NCBI RefSeq assembly: GCF_003573695.1
Contig: NW_020650637.1
Span: forward strand, 377,944-441,943
DNA: 64,000 bases
Direction: 5' to 3'
Source of the DNA: Papaver somniferum
Lineage: Eukaryota; Streptophyta; Magnoliopsida; Ranunculales; Papaveraceae
The notes under the pieces were generated by a model. The model made no database searches. It was not told the origin of the DNA and saw nothing but the letters and a program-made list of their open reading frames with translations. Positions 1 to 12,030 of the stretch are shown one piece after another; within the stretch, counting starts at the first letter, position 1, and each line of letters begins with the position of its first letter. Both the position numbers and the translations under genes were made by a program.

Positions 1-976
1 AGAATTAACTTAGTTTCTCCTTTCCGGAATCTAATTGGACTAAACAATTTATCCCGAAAACCTTTTCTTTTGTTAAGCCATAAACAATTCATACAAACCA
101 AATCAATCAACTTGCATAATTATTTATCTCAACCGGAAGCAATTGAAACAACATAGACATTAAAGCACCGCAATTGCTCCGTAAATTTTATAAGCCTAAA
201 CAATTGATACCAAACAATAACGAAAGATAAAAATAGTTTTTCTTAACCGGAAAAAATTGAATCACACACAGATACACAAATAATGGAATAAACATCAATT
301 GTACCTAAATTTTGTTAAGCAAAAGCAATAAACATATGCAATAAAATCAGGCTTTTCTTAAACAAGAAAATGATTAACTAACAAAGTCGTTACCTCAAAT
401 TTCGAATCCACTTCTCCTTTTCATTTGCTTCCTTTCGTGGAGAAATGATACCAAAATATCACTATGTTTTCATCCTCTTGCAAGACAAAAGAAGAACAAC
501 AACCAACCTTTACCAGAGAAAGGTTGAAAACCGGTTTTAACTAATGCAATGTAAAAGTTGAAAAACCCGAAACACATACGCTTTTATGCTAAACCAAAAG
601 ATTCAACATATTTTGACTTTTTCACATATTGTTTCAATCAGAACCCCTCATGATCCTTTGATAAGGCCTACCAACATGGGCTAGAACTCAATCCCACTAA
701 ATCAAAAAGTCAGCCAAACCATAACGGTTCACACCATATGAGATCGAATATCAAGGTAATGAAAACGATATCAAGCTTCCCATAAACATACATAGCAATA
801 ATATAAAGCATGCAAGAACATGCTATATAATCAAAAACTATCACAAGAAATATTATAAACTAATAATTTTATTCATAAATAAAGATAGTTTGAATCATAA
901 TAGACCTTATACAACTATTGAAAGTAATCAAAAAATGATGTCTATTTTCTCTGGATTAAGTATTACAACAAATAAC
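1..976 (-). other. 3' non-coding tail of element D, degenerate short repeats
   Basis: AT-rich, with no supported ORF. Bases 1-400 hold loose repeats of a pattern built from a T-rich stretch, TTAAGC or TTAACCGG, and CAATTG or AAATTGA, recurring every 50-110 bases (near 65, 175, 235, 305 and 355). The 3' regions of elements E and G carry comparable but better preserved short repeats. Bases 400-976 show nothing further that I recognise. Confidence 0.4.
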
Positions 977-1411
977 TTAATCTCTACTGGTGCTCTCATT
1001 ATTCACTGAGGTTTCTTCAGTGTTCAAACTTTTGAAGCATGTATCAAAAGACTTGTCTGAAACCACTTTCTGTTTACCGAGATCTTCAATTTGAATCTTC
1101 AAGTCAACAAGCTCACTTTTTGCCTCTTCAAATTTCTCTTTTAGTCCGTCTCGATCTTGAACCAAAGAAATTAAATTTCCTATGAGTTCTTCAAACCCAT
1201 GCATAACTTCGCACATACCATATGTGGGAAACCACTTGGTAAAGTCTGAATCATCAATAGCAAAAAGACAGGATTCTTCTTGGGATCTATCAGAATTATG
1301 ATCAGACGTGATGCTTGAGACAATCTTTCTGATTTTTTCGTTTTGAAACGAATCCTTGACAATTTCTAACCGTTCGAGCTTACATTTTATTGCTCTTTGT
1401 AATACTACGAG
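977..1411 (-). pseudogene. Element D ORF2: small coiled-coil protein, 5' end unclear
   Basis: The frame is open from 1411 down to the stop at 977 (144 codons); the first clear ATG is at 1216 (79 aa). The C-terminal half is rich in E, K, L and D with heptad-like spacing (for example DGLKEKFEEAKSELVDLKIQ), which predicts a coiled coil. It lies between the gag remnant and the 3' non-coding tail, the same place as the small coiled-coil ORFs of elements E (8429-8593) and G (23347-23619). I see no zinc finger, membrane segment or catalytic motif. The function is unknown; SIRE-type elements are known to carry an extra ORF after pol, and this could be a remnant of one. The sequence upstream of 1411 (to 1753) is non-coding as far as I can see. 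Confidence 0.45.
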
Positions 1412-1753
1412 TTATAGGAGACATGCTTGACTCAAAAAGACTTACCATGGAAGTTCAAATACCTAATAGAAGATATTTCTTATATTGATAAGAAAGTATT
1501 TGGTTCATAAGTAATCTCCGAAAATACATGAGGTATCTTTCCGAACTTCTCTTTTTATTGAAAAGGGAGATATTCTTTTAAATATCTCTTATTAGCGAAA
1601 ATTGGAGTTAATCATAAACATGTTCTCTTGATTATTATGTACCTTTCCCATCTATCAATAAGCAAAAACAAGATGGGTTTGCATAATCTCCATACAACTA
1701 GGTTGTATCGGAGTAAGCATTTTCCAGCTTACATCGAGTATCAGAAACATAGT

Positions 1754-2571
1754 TCATGTTTCTCTTTTGGAATTTATGCCCAAAATATTTTCTCCCAGAA
1801 TGATCTTTTCTAACACTAGAGATATGATCACGTGGAGAAGATTAATGATGTGAGAATTTTCAGGGATGGATAAATCTCTCCTAATTCTATCAATGAGATT
1901 TTCATACGGTTTTCTCATTCTAATGATTTCCTTATGATGCACATCCGCGTTATTATCTGAAACAATTATCGGAAATTCCTGATTATTTCCTTTAGCAGAG
2001 ATTCTCTCTTTCCCTTTCTTCTGGAGTCGTTCTTCATCAAAACAAGGGTTGTTTCGATATGGGTGAGGAGGAACATTTTTCCAGAAGCGATTATCAACTC
2101 TTACTTCTGATCCATTTGAGTTGACCTTGTAGGGTTGTGGTATAATCTGTCTTTCTACTGAGGAATGATCATTCAGTTTTTTAAGACAAGAAACTTCCTT
2201 CAATATTTTTACCACTGTATTTTGAAGAAGTATAAGTTTCCTGTCAAATGACTGAAAGTTGTATTCCTTAATATCACGTTCACAGAATCGGTTCAAAGTT
2301 TCCTTTAGACAAGATTGATCATCAGTAGATGTAAAAGATGGTTTCTCATCCTCTTATCACTTGATGTAGTTAGGCAAACTACCATCATCTTGATCTGTTT
2401 AGATGTGACTAAACCAGTTTTATCACAATCTGTAAAAGTCGAGAAAGGACTTTTAGTTTCCTCATTATCAGAAGAAATTACAACAACATCATTAGTCAGA
2501 GTCATAGGACGAGTCTCTTTATCTTGAGTAAGAGATTTACCAAGATCTTCTACTTTGACAGTGAGATCCAT
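1754..2571 (-). pseudogene. Element D gag-like ORF remnant, frameshifted
   Basis: Two overlapping pieces in different frames (2571 to 2305, 88 aa, and 2296 to 1754, 180 aa) look like one broken reading frame. Upstream, to about 2850, further in-frame fragments are interrupted by stops. The translation is hydrophilic and charged, with no CCHC zinc knuckle and no UBN2-type gag core that I can see. Its position just downstream of the PBS at 2909-2924 is the reason to call it gag-like. It is not functional as it stands. Confidence 0.45.
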
Positions 2572-2908
2572 ATTCTCTTTGGCTAGAATATCTAGTTGAA
2601 TGTATTTATCTCTATCTCATTCTTAATAAGATTTGACTCAGTCTTTAATATCAGCATTCTTGTAGACAAAGATTTAAGGGGGTTTAGGAGTTTTACCAAC
2701 TCTTTATCAGCATCTTTTTTTCCATCAAAAATAGACTCAGATGTACTCTTGATTTTCGTAACTCCTGGATCATGAGTTAATAAAAAAAGAACATCTTCAA
2801 CTTTTGAGTTTTAATACTCTTGCATAATGCTAATTGAATCAACCATGGATTCAATTCTTATAGGTTGGATCACACCAAACACAGATTGTTAGATCTTTTC
2901 ATGTTTTT

Positions 2909-2924
2909 CTGCTCTGATACCAAT
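2909..2924 (-). promoter_or_regulatory. Primer binding site of element D (initiator Met tRNA type)
   Basis: On the minus strand this reads ATTGGTATCAGAGCAG, starting directly after the LTR end. TGGTATCAGAGC is the standard plant Ty1/copia primer binding site. It fixes both the orientation of D and the inner boundary of its LTR. Confidence 0.85.
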
Positions 2925-4187
2925 TGAAAAGACGAGGTTACCTAAATATACCTCAATCTAAAAAAAAAATCCACCTACAATTCCTTTCTCTGAAAGTGAT
3001 TTTCTATGGTTTAAGTCGAGAAAATACAACTAATTGGTTCACACTTCATGTGATTGTCTATGGATACGAGATCGATACAATACGACAACAAGATAACTTG
3101 TGTGATTGAATATGGATATAATATCGAGACAATGGAACAATAAAGTATGTTTACTTGATAATATGTTCGGACTTAACCAAACACAATAGGATTGCTATCA
3201 ATTAAATAGGAATTAACGTTTGTGTCTTACTTCTAATTATAATTGCGTAAATATAAAAGTAAAAGACACATCAAGATTTTTTTTAACGAGGAAACTGCAA
3301 ATGCTCAAAAATCCCGGGACCTTGTCCATAATTTAATACTCTTAGAATTAAGACGCTATATAAAATCTAAACCAACTTCGCATAGTTGAGACCAAGCAAC
3401 TAAACCTATAGTTCACCTAGTTTCGCATGTATCCCTGCTCCTCCAACTTGCAATAAGTCACGCACTTGGATCAATTCCTTTGGCTCGTATTCCAAACAGT
3501 AAAGGAACAACAAATATATAAGGTAACAACTCTTTTCAAACAACTTGATATGAGTTTGATGAAAGGCTCTTCCGTTTATCCCAATAAAATCCTTTGTCGG
3601 GTCCTTAAATCTATCCAACAACAACTACCAAAGTAATTGAAAAGATTTTGCAATCAATACTTTGGATCACAAAGAATTGTATTGATGCCGATCTACTAAA
3701 CTAATCAATCCAATTTAACACAAGGATAAACCGATTATAGTTGGATCCCTTTTCAGCTGAATCAGGTATTGTGCACACCAAAAATTATGAACCAAAATCA
3801 GAAATCTTCTTCGTCTTCAAATTTCTTAGATCTTCAATAAACACCTACACACAATCAACTTGAAATCTCTTGTGATCAATCACACACCGAACGGAGTATG
3901 TAAAAAATGGATTATCATAAGACGTATTTAGAACTATAAACAGTCTAAAGATCCCAGTCAAAACTTCGTTCTAGTTTGAGTGAATCTTATATCAGAAGAG
4001 AAAATTCTCAAGCATAAAAAAACTAGGTGCAATAAAAGTTCAACCATCGTTAGTCGATCAAATCAATCGAAAACTAATAATAAAATGCAATTATCTAGTT
4101 TCCTATCAACGGTACTAATAGATCTTATCAATCCCAAAGAAGTCTTTAAACCGAGCGACGGTAAGAGATTTCTCCTAATTAGGTTAC
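2925..4187 (-). mobile_element. LTR fragment of element D
   Basis: The reverse complement of 3276-4187 matches the plus-oriented LTR of F (about 28,400 to 29,365), including the CACCTAGTTT-type and GATTGATCACAAGAGATT-like blocks. D and F are therefore related LTRs. The inner end is fixed by the PBS. The outer part, which corresponds to F upstream of about 28,397, is missing because E starts at 4188. Stray ORFs here are not supported as genes. Confidence 0.75.
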
Positions 4188-6457
4188 TGTTAGAGCACTG
4201 CTCGGTCAAACTCGCATGCGTTGCTATCTCAATCATGTTTGTCAATGTTAGTGATCAAAACTATAAGTCTTGATTTCTAGTTTACTATAGCTAAGTCTTG
4301 GACTAGGATAGAAAGTGTAGTTGATCTGGAAAACTCTATGGCAATCATCATAAAAGACGAAGGACTACTCAAGGAACTGGTGGATCTCTATCGACTAAAA
4401 CGTATGTGAAGACTTGAACTTATCTAGCATACATAAGTCCATATACTCTATCTCCTATCTTGAGACAAAAGTCATTTTGCTAGATAGACTTTGATTATAT
4501 ACATTTGCTATTTCGAGCCGAGTTTAACTCGCCTATCTATTTCTCTAAATATGTGTTGGTAAGCTTTTGCTTTGTCCAAGTTCATCTTTACCTAGTGACT
4601 AAAGTAATGGTATGTTTCAATCACTTTGAAAATTGCTTTGACGAAAAATAGTTTGTGAATAAGAACTATATAATAACATCCTCTAAGAATGTTCCAGTGG
4701 TTGAAATGAAAGTTTAGATTATATAACCAATGGTGGATATAAGCATTGTGTGGAAACACATATATGTATAAGTCATATTTCCTTGAACCGAAGTTTGCGA
4801 ACTTTGTTGATCAAGTGAATCAGAATAAAGTGGCATGAGCTAAGTCCGCGAACTTGCGGAAGTTCTCGACCAGAGAAATCCGCGAACTAAGTATGCGAAC
4901 TTGAGTCGTTATATCTAAGAATGATTTTTTGTGAACTTATTTATATTAACTAAGGAATGCTAATAGAAAACTGTGAATATATACTTCATGAACCGGTTCG
5001 AGTGAATCAAATCATTTTTTCTTCAATTGTGTCTTGTGTAATACATAAGATTTCATTGCAATTGAACAACTCTCTAACTAGTTCATTTGAGTCATTTGAA
5101 CTAGTTATGGTGAAGAAGAACATGGTTGATATGAAAGTGCTCATATGGATAACCACTGGGCTAACTATTGTTGAACCAACAGAAACCCAAAATAGTACAT
5201 TTCATTTGTGTGTAACAAGCTAAGATTTTGATCCAACGGTTGAAAGATATTGGCTTGAATATAATTAGGTTTTCATCTAATAGTGAATATTGAATGCTTT
5301 GTTACTAAGCTAACAATGATTGAAAACCCTGATTTGAAAGATTATATAAGGGAGAACTCTAGCAACTGGGAAACCTAATCCCCACACCTCCTGTGTGATA
5401 CTACTTGTATTAGCTAGAGTCGATTCTCCTTTAACCTTTAGTTTCTTCTTAAAAACCAGGTTAACGACTTAAAGACTTCATTGGGATTGTGAAGCTAGAC
5501 CGATAATATTTTATCGTAGTTGTGTGATCTGATCTTGCTAATTCTATCGCTTCGAGTACAATCGTAATGATTGGCTTGAGATTTATATCTCCGATCACAA
5601 ACATCTTCGTCTCATCGTTTGTGGTTCCACAATATCTTATTTCTCCGCAACGATTAAGATTATTGTGCGGTGATTGATAATACTAGGCTGTTCTTTGAGA
5701 ATATAAGTCTGGGTTATCAATTAGTTCCTGTTCACCTTGATTTACCAAAAGACAGAACAAAAACTTGTAGGTTTATCTGTGGGATACAGATTTATCTATT
5801 CTGTAGACTTTTCTGTGTGATACCAATTTGTTTATTAAAATGTTCGACTTTGGGTCGTAACAACTCTTAGTTGTGGGTGAGATCAGCTAAGGGAATCAAG
5901 TGCATAGTATCCTACTGGGATCAGAGATGTAAGGAGCGCAACTATACCTTGGATCAGGGTGAGATTGATTGGGGTTCAACTACAGTACAAACCGAAGTTA
6001 GTTTGTAGTTGGCTAGTGTCTGTAGATTCTTAATACAGTGTGTGTTCAATCTGGACTAGGTCCCACGGTTTTTCTGCATTTACGGTTTCTTCGTTAACAA
6101 AATTCTGGTGTCTGTTTTATTTCTTTTCCGCATTATATTTTTTTATATAATTGAAATATCACAGGTTGTGTGCTTGAATCAATCAATTGGAAATCCGGCC
6201 TTTGGTTGTTTATTGAAATTGATTGATCCTTGAATATTGGTATTTGGTACCGTTCAAGTGATTTCTCTTGTATTCAATTTAGACTCGCAGATTTCTATTT
6301 TCTTGATAAAGAATTGAATCAAGAAAGAGAGATATAACTCTTTGATATACTTTATTAAGATTGAGTCTTGTTGATTCTCTTGAAAGTATATTGGAATTTA
6401 TCCATACAGATTGCTAAGCGAAATATTGGGTGTGGTTGTTAGACCCCCGCTTTTTCA
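4188..6457 (+). mobile_element. 5' LTR of element E (2270 bp)
   Basis: Starts TGTTAGAGCACTGC and ends CTTTTTCA directly before the PBS. The first 1.1 kb is repeated at 17413-18559 (3' LTR), and the same family in reverse orientation forms the LTRs at 19370-21665 and 25534-27861. A TATA-like TATATAAG lies near 5343, in the middle of the LTR, where an LTR promoter is expected. The five bases before it (GTTAC) belong to the LTR of D. Confidence 0.88.
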
Positions 6458-6473
6458 ATTAGTATCAGAGCAG
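6458..6473 (+). promoter_or_regulatory. Primer binding site of element E
   Basis: ATTAGTATCAGAGCAG lies directly after the LTR end. It is the Met-tRNA type copia PBS with one change (TTAG for TTGG). Confidence 0.85.
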
Positions 6474-6523
6474 GCAAACACGTTCAAGACCTTACAAGTA
6501 TGTCTTTGTAGCAATCTGACTCT

Positions 6524-7882
6524 ATGGACAATGAGAATATCTTCGACAACGCAACATCAACTCAGAGTCACCCTCATGAGTTTCAAAGCCGTGAATCTTC
6601 GAAGAAATACCCTGTTCCTGGTTCATTGTATGACTCTGCATTTAACTGGGAAAAATCTCTTGATGCACAGTTGGATGAGCTTTCGGACGACGGTGATTCA
6701 GAAGAAAGACAAAGTCTTGATGAGGAAGTCTCTCAGTATATCAAGCTATTTGATCGTGATTTGAAGGAAAAAAGGTCAACTACATGCTTGAGTAAATACA
6801 TGGCACCTCTTTGTAAGGAAAACAGAAAATTGAGAAAACTCTTTAAGGGATATGATTGTGGATATAAACTCTTACAATCTATTGTTAAAGATCGTTAAGA
6901 AGATGTACGCTCGAAAAGGTTCGAATGTGATAATCTTCTACGAAATCTCTTCGTGTTAAAAGAAAAACTTGCAGAGTCTGATGCAAGATATGACTCCCAA
7001 CAAAAATGTTTTAATGACAAAGAGCTTAGTCTTCTTGCCAAAGAAAAATCCTTGGAGACTGATCTTTGTGCTTCTCTTGAAAAGGTGAAAACTCTGGAAG
7101 AAAATATGAATAGATTCAATTCTAGCTCCACAAAATTATCTTATATGATTGGAGCATGTAAAGAACATCTTGATACATGTGGTGTGGGCTATAAGGGAAT
7201 AGACACTCGAAAAACTAGTAAGATCAATTTTGTTAAAGCTAATGATAATTCTTCATGTGAGAAACCTTTTGCAGCTTGTAATGATCCTGTGAACCAGGAA
7301 TTTGCTCCTTTTAAATCTACTCGCACGAGAATAGTAAAGAAAAATTCCTTTAACTGCTATTATTGCGGAAATAAAGGACATTCTGAACGAAGGTGTCTTT
7401 TTCGTTTAAAGAATGAAAAACTTCACAACATTCTTGCATGGATGTCAAAAGAAGTTATTAAAACTGTTTCTCATATTGTTGGAGTGAAAGGCATTGTCGA
7501 TAATCGAAAAAATTATGTAATAAAACTTTTATTAATTGTGGTTTTGAAACAAAAAATACCGACAATGACAGAGGGAAACTGATCTTTTAAATAACTCTGA
7601 AAAGTGAAAAAGGCATAGGAGAAAGAAAGAAATCTGAGTCCCTCTTCTCTATCTAAAGAAGACTGTGGTTCCAAGCCTTCTGCTCCAGACTTTATTCACA
7701 TCAATAATCAAGTCTCAGATCTTAAGATCAGCATAAACAGACTCAAACGGATCATCAAAAAGATAAGGAAAGCGGCTGATTTAGGTACTTATTGTTCTCT
7801 TGATAAAAGTTTCTCAAGTCAGTCAATTTTTTCTGTAAAACGTCTTGAAGGAGAAAAAGAAGCAGTCGATATTGGTGAGTGA
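6524..7882 (+). pseudogene. Element E gag-like ORF with CCHC zinc knuckle, broken by stops
   Basis: One frame runs from the ATG at 6524 to a TGA at 7882. It has a stop at 6896-6898, a stop at 7580-7582 and several more between 7583 and 7636. The first segment (124 aa) is acidic and hydrophilic. The second (209 aa from 6953) is coiled-coil-like for about 70 residues and then has CYYCGNKGHSERRC, a CX2CX4HX4C retroviral-type zinc knuckle of the nucleocapsid kind. The last part (7637-7882) is basic with another coiled-coil-like stretch. No UBN2 capsid core is visible, unlike element G. No protease, integrase, RT or RNase H follows. I infer a Gag-derived RNA-binding protein of a non-autonomous element, now inactive. 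Confidence 0.72.
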
Positions 7883-8428
7883 AATTCTTATCTAAACACA
7901 ACATGATAGCTGGACAATGCAGCATTCTTCTTGTAATCTAAGAAGGATGCTCATAGTCTGAAGCAGTGTCTTGAGAAGTGCTGTCAAGGTTGTATGTTTT
8001 CCTTTCCTGTTATTCTGATCTTAAAAATCTGTTGAGCCTCGCTCCAGTTATTCTCTTGAAGATAATCTAATCATTCTTCGTTGAGAAAAATTCCCTGTTG
8101 TGTGTGCTTCCTCCAAATAGTTGGTTCTCAACTATTAGTCTTTACATACATTCTATTTCCTCTTGGTCACACTTTAGGGATGTAACCACCTGTGCACGAA
8201 CACCCGACCCACACGAATGTAGACAAGCTTTCCTAGGGTTTTCCATGGAACTTATTTATATACAGTTATGTGTCATATTTTGATACATAGTTCTGAAAGG
8301 TCAAAAGGTGTTACCAATTTTTTGGTGCACAATGAATGTAGGAATCAAAGATGATGATGTCAAGAAGGGAAAGAATATCGAGTTTCACAAGAATCATGTT
8401 TTCATAACATGCTATCATGCCATTGATC
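7883..8428 (+). other. Element E internal spacer between gag remnant and ORF2
   Basis: No reading frame here is supported; short ORFs such as 8098-8283 have no recognisable content. The sequence reads as decayed internal element DNA. Confidence 0.4.
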
Positions 8429-8593
8429 ATGAAAACAAACTACCAGTTTAGATGTCATCAACTTCGAGATTTTGATGTCGTACGTGAACAATTCGGAATT
8501 GCAACAAGGAATCTTGAGTTTTTGAAAACCGAACTGAAGAAAGAAACTGATGAGCTCGTCCATGTTCAATTTCTGGTTGCTAATAGGGTTTAG
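8429..8593 (+). CDS. Element E ORF2: 54-aa coiled-coil-like peptide (possibly a 5'-truncated relic)
   Basis: ATG at 8429, TAG at 8591-8593. The middle reads REQFGIATRNLEFLKTELKK, a leucine/charged pattern resembling part of the element G ORF2 (EQRLSLTKNTMRDLKRELSE in 23347-23619), with matching EQ, T-N and LK-EL positions. It sits directly before the shared 3' non-coding region, as in G and D. I see no known domain. The G copy is longer (90 aa), so this one is probably shortened. Whether it is translated cannot be judged from the sequence. Confidence 0.4.
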   Translation: MKTNYQFRCHQLRDFDVVREQFGIATRNLEFLKTELKKETDELVHVQFLVANRV

Positions 8594-9322
8594 TGTTTTT
8601 CGGACCATGTTCTCTATAGGAGTTTAGTTGTCTAGTAAATCTTCTATTTGCTTATTTTGTTTAGAAGAATAACTAGAGTTTGGAAAAGTCATTATTGTGA
8701 TTATACATAGCTATGTCCAATGTTTTCATCTTCATGTTTTTATGTTTATTGGTTTAAATTCTAAAATTATTTGGAAGATGATTTTTGTAGTATTAATCTT
8801 TATGGTCTAATATATTGCAATTTGTTATGGGATATATGTATTTGCGTCCGTGAACTCTGATTGCCTGATATCCTGTCAAAAATTAAGTCCTTTACATGTC
8901 GATATGCATGTATTGATAAAAGAATGAATGAACTTTTGACAAATACAAAAGTTAAGCGTATTATGTCAATTATTGATGGAAGATAGATTAAAATCTTTTG
9001 TTTTCAATGATTATGTCTATTGTATGTCATTGTGGAAATGGTGATGGAAAATAAAATGAATCCTTGTTTATTCCACGGTATAAGGTCGATTTACGATCCA
9101 CAATTTTTGTGTACATACTGTGTTGTTCCATAAGGTGTCGTATGTTGAGCTAATTCGACTCAGTTATTTTTAGATTAGTTGTTGCTCCGTGAGGTACTTT
9201 ATGTCGAGCATAATTCAAATAAATTAATCATCCTTGTTTGGTTATTTAGTTGTTGCTCCGTAAGTTCTCTTATGTCGAGCATGACCAATTAAATTGATTA
9301 CTTTTGTGGTTAATTTGGTTGT
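8594..9322 (+). repeat. Element E 3' region with short tandem repeats
   Basis: Bases about 8750-9000 match the reverse complement of element G at about 23,000-23,240. From 9123 on, a unit with TTG(C/T)TCC(G/A)T, AAG or GAGG, and TATGT(C/T)GAGC recurs at 9123, 9182 and 9252 (steps 59 and 70). A further copy lies after the A insertion, near 16,410-16,435. Reverse-complement versions (GCTCAACATAAG) occur in G at about 22,490-22,880. There is no ORF. Confidence 0.65.
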
Positions 9323-10871
9323 TGATAGACGCATTTATGTGCCTATTTGTTCTCAATTCTCTGTGTCGTTAGACTCGATTAAGTATTTATTGTGTTGTTT
9401 TGTGTTCTTGTAGGAAATTTTAGAGAAATAAGCCCTTGCTGCGAAATGGGCTCAAAAGGCAGTGTTTACACCCCGGAGAAAACTACTAAAGGCACCCCAG
9501 AAATGCACCGGAAACACCCCAGAAATGTACCGGAGGATCCAGAAAAATTACCATTTCCACCCCAAAATTACTATTTCCACCCAAATTAATATTCGCATTC
9601 CAGCACTTTGGATAAGGGGCTACCACTGGATAAGGGGTGACCTTGTTCCAAAATTCAAAATTTGTTTTGGCGGGAAAATATGCATGATAACTGGTAGATT
9701 TTCCAATCAACATTTGGACGTTATTTTGAGCGATTCAATCGCTGAAATTTGGTGGAAAGTTGTGAAATGACATAATTAAGCTATTGTGGGTGTTCGTTTA
9801 GCCCAGAATTGGCTAGAATTGGCTAGTTAACTCACAAATTGAAAACAGGGAAAATATATTTCTCACGTACAGGAGGAATTTATTCACGGGATTGGAGACA
9901 TTATGAACGTGTCTGAGGGATCTAGAAACTCTGTGGAACGTGTTTACAGTATCCAGGAAGGAAATATACGCGTGAAGAGCGAAATTTGGAAGAAATATAT
10001 CCGAGAATATTTTCTTCATCAATGCCGAATAATGGAGGATTATATGAAGTTATGGCGAGATATTTCGGTGTTGTTAAGGTATAAATAGATGCCGAGGGGG
10101 TCGAGAGTTTGGTGGCTTGAGGAGAGCGCAGGAAGCAGAAATCATGAGTTGAGTTTCTGCTGCTGCTGCCATTGATGAAGGTGAAGAACACGAAGAACAC
10201 ACTGCCGAAGACAGTCGTTTATCAACAGTGATAGTGGTAGTCGTAGTGTGGGTCTTAAATGCGACAACGACGTCTAATCATTTTGTCGTTCCTTTTGTAA
10301 CGGTGAACAGCACCTTTGCAACAGTCATTTCGGTTGCAATTTTTCTGTTCATCTGTTTTACTTCCCTTTAATCAACTTTTGAGCTTTATACATGTATTCT
10401 GAAATTATGATTAATATGAGGAGCTAAACCCCAACACTGGGGTGATGGAGGAAGCCTTATTTCACACTTGGATAATTATATTTAATTCTTCTCATGACTT
10501 TCGCACTAATTTTAATTGAAATTATGATTTAAAAAAATTAGTTGTCATTTGATTTGATGCGGCATGCTTAGCTTAGATGATTTGATGTCTCATGCATAAC
10601 ATTTACATCTAATATTTGGAGAATTTATCTTGGCAAAAATAAGAGTCAATATATTTTATATATTTATTGAGCTATAATTGTTAAAAGAATAATTATTTGA
10701 ACCTTAAGAAATGAATTCGGTGGAATCATAAACCCCAGTACCTCTTGCACCATTGTTAATATTTTTGTGTATATTATTTATTTAAATCTATAAATATTTT
10801 ACCTTCACAAGTCTTAGAGTTCGAACCATCCTTACCACTCATTACTACAAACCACGGAAAACCATTAATCA
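9323..10871 (+). mobile_element. 5' LTR of element A (1549 bp)
   Basis: TGATAGACGCATTTATG...ATTAATCA. It is nearly identical to 14815-16343. Differences include about 34 bases present here (about 9670-9703) and missing from the 3' LTR after a TTTT run, and about 16 bases present only in the 3' LTR (near 15,556-15,571). ORFs inside the LTR (for example 9903-10088) are not supported as genes. Confidence 0.9.
10080..10087 (+). promoter_or_regulatory. TATA box of the 5' LTR of element A
   Basis: TATAAATA in the context AAGGTATAAATAGATG, about 760 bases into the LTR. The 3' LTR has the same box near 15,540, and related LTR B has one at 30678-30685. This is the likely start region of the element transcript. 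Confidence 0.7.
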
Positions 10872-10874
10872 TTT

Positions 10875-10892
10875 TGGCGCCGCTGCCGGGGA
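10875..10892 (+). promoter_or_regulatory. Primer binding site of element A (gypsy type)
   Basis: TGGCGCCGCTGCCGGGGA, three bases after the LTR end. This GC-rich TGGCGCC...GGGGA signal is typical of plant Ty3/gypsy elements and distinguishes A from the copia-type elements around it. Confidence 0.85.
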
Positions 10893-12030
10893 TTTGTGCT
10901 TAGGTAGCATTTTTAGATTTTTTATTTTTTTATTATTTTTTGTTCTTCTTTACGTTTTTGGTTTTTGTCTTTTCCTTTCAGATTTTGGAAGTTGGAGCGA
11001 AAGAAAATTTTGCCAAAGTTTATGGTGAATACTTAAAGACTTGGAGTAAAAGGCAAAGCGAAAGGATCGAAAGAAGAAGATTTTTTTATTATTTTATTTT
11101 ATAAAAAAAAAGAGAGAAAAAAAAGAGAGACATTTTTATTTATTTTAGTTTTAATTTTTTTTTAGATTTTCCTTTTCTTTTTGGACTTTAGATTGAATAT
11201 TGGACATTTTTTTTAAAACCCTACGGAAGGGTTATAAATTAAAAAAAAAAATTAAATACAAACTGTTTGCAGGGAAGGACGACGATTACTATATCGTCTC
11301 GGCCCCTCAGGTTCGGACACCGACACCGGAGTCAGTGGACCAAGTTGACTACAGCGGTTCTTCGTCCGTCTGGTACGGGAGGTAAACTTCTAAACACCAG
11401 CGAATCTCCTGCAAGCGGGTTTTCTGTTTTCCTTAAGGTGAATATATGATGAGGACTTGAATACGGCTGTTCAAAATTCATAGTAAAGGTCACGGCTTGG
11501 CCAATATAAGATAAGGGTTCGGATTTCATCACCGCTTCCTTCTTTCCCTCCTTAGGAAAACGAAACCGAACGCGAACCTAAGCTTTAAAATTTGGAATAG
11601 AATGAGACCGATAGGGTAACGAGCTTAATAGGAAACTCGTTCGAAAAATATTGGTTGCTCTTTAAGCACACTTCAAAGCTCATGATGGTTTCTGTGAGTT
11701 GAATGCCTGACTGCGCCACCTTCTATTGCGGTGAGGCCTTGGGTATCAAATCTCTACCAAGCTTCCCTCGCATCTATTCAACTTTCTTTGACTCGGATTG
11801 ATTCCAGAGGGGTGTGCTCAAATTGCAATGAATTCTCTTTCGAAAGATAGAAGCTGGTCTAGAAACAATCTAAGTGGAGCCATCATGGTTTTTGTTTGCT
11901 AGATTTTATAGGTTTTCTTTTGTCGAGTCAGCCTTGTTTGTGATTGTTTAGAATTCCCTTGCAATTAAGAATGTCGAACTGGTAAAATAGAAGCCAATAC
12001 AATGAGTATCGACCTGAATTTGAATATTGA
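10893..12030 (+). other. 5' leader of element A
   Basis: No intact ORF. Long A/T runs occupy 10,920-11,260. A GC-richer stretch (11,270-11,400) and an AT-richer tail follow. A candidate original start of the downstream protein, ATG at 11971, is in frame with it but is followed by a TAA at 11983 and a TGA at 12028. The coding frame is open only from 12031. Confidence 0.5.

Larger units (their letters stand above)
1..4187 (-). mobile_element. Element D: truncated Ty1/copia-type LTR retrotransposon
   Basis: Read on the minus strand, this is an LTR fragment (4187 to 2925), a primer binding site (2924 to 2909), gag-like coding remnants (about 2850 to 1754), a coiled-coil ORF (1411 to 977) and an AT-rich tail that leaves the window at base 1. 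The Met-tRNA PBS makes it Ty1/copia. The long LTR and the accessory coiled-coil ORF suggest the SIRE/Maximus lineage (inference). No protease, integrase or RT motif is visible. Its LTR is interrupted at 4187/4188 by element E, which makes D the oldest layer of the nest. Confidence 0.75.

Noticed and set aside
6411..6764. 117-codon ORF at the E LTR/gag junction
   Set aside because: It runs across the LTR end and PBS in a different frame from the zinc-knuckle gag frame starting at 6524.
9903..10200. ORFs in the A LTRs that also occur at 15,258-15,548
   Set aside because: They occur in both LTR copies because the LTRs are repeated; they overlap the TATA box region and have no known content.
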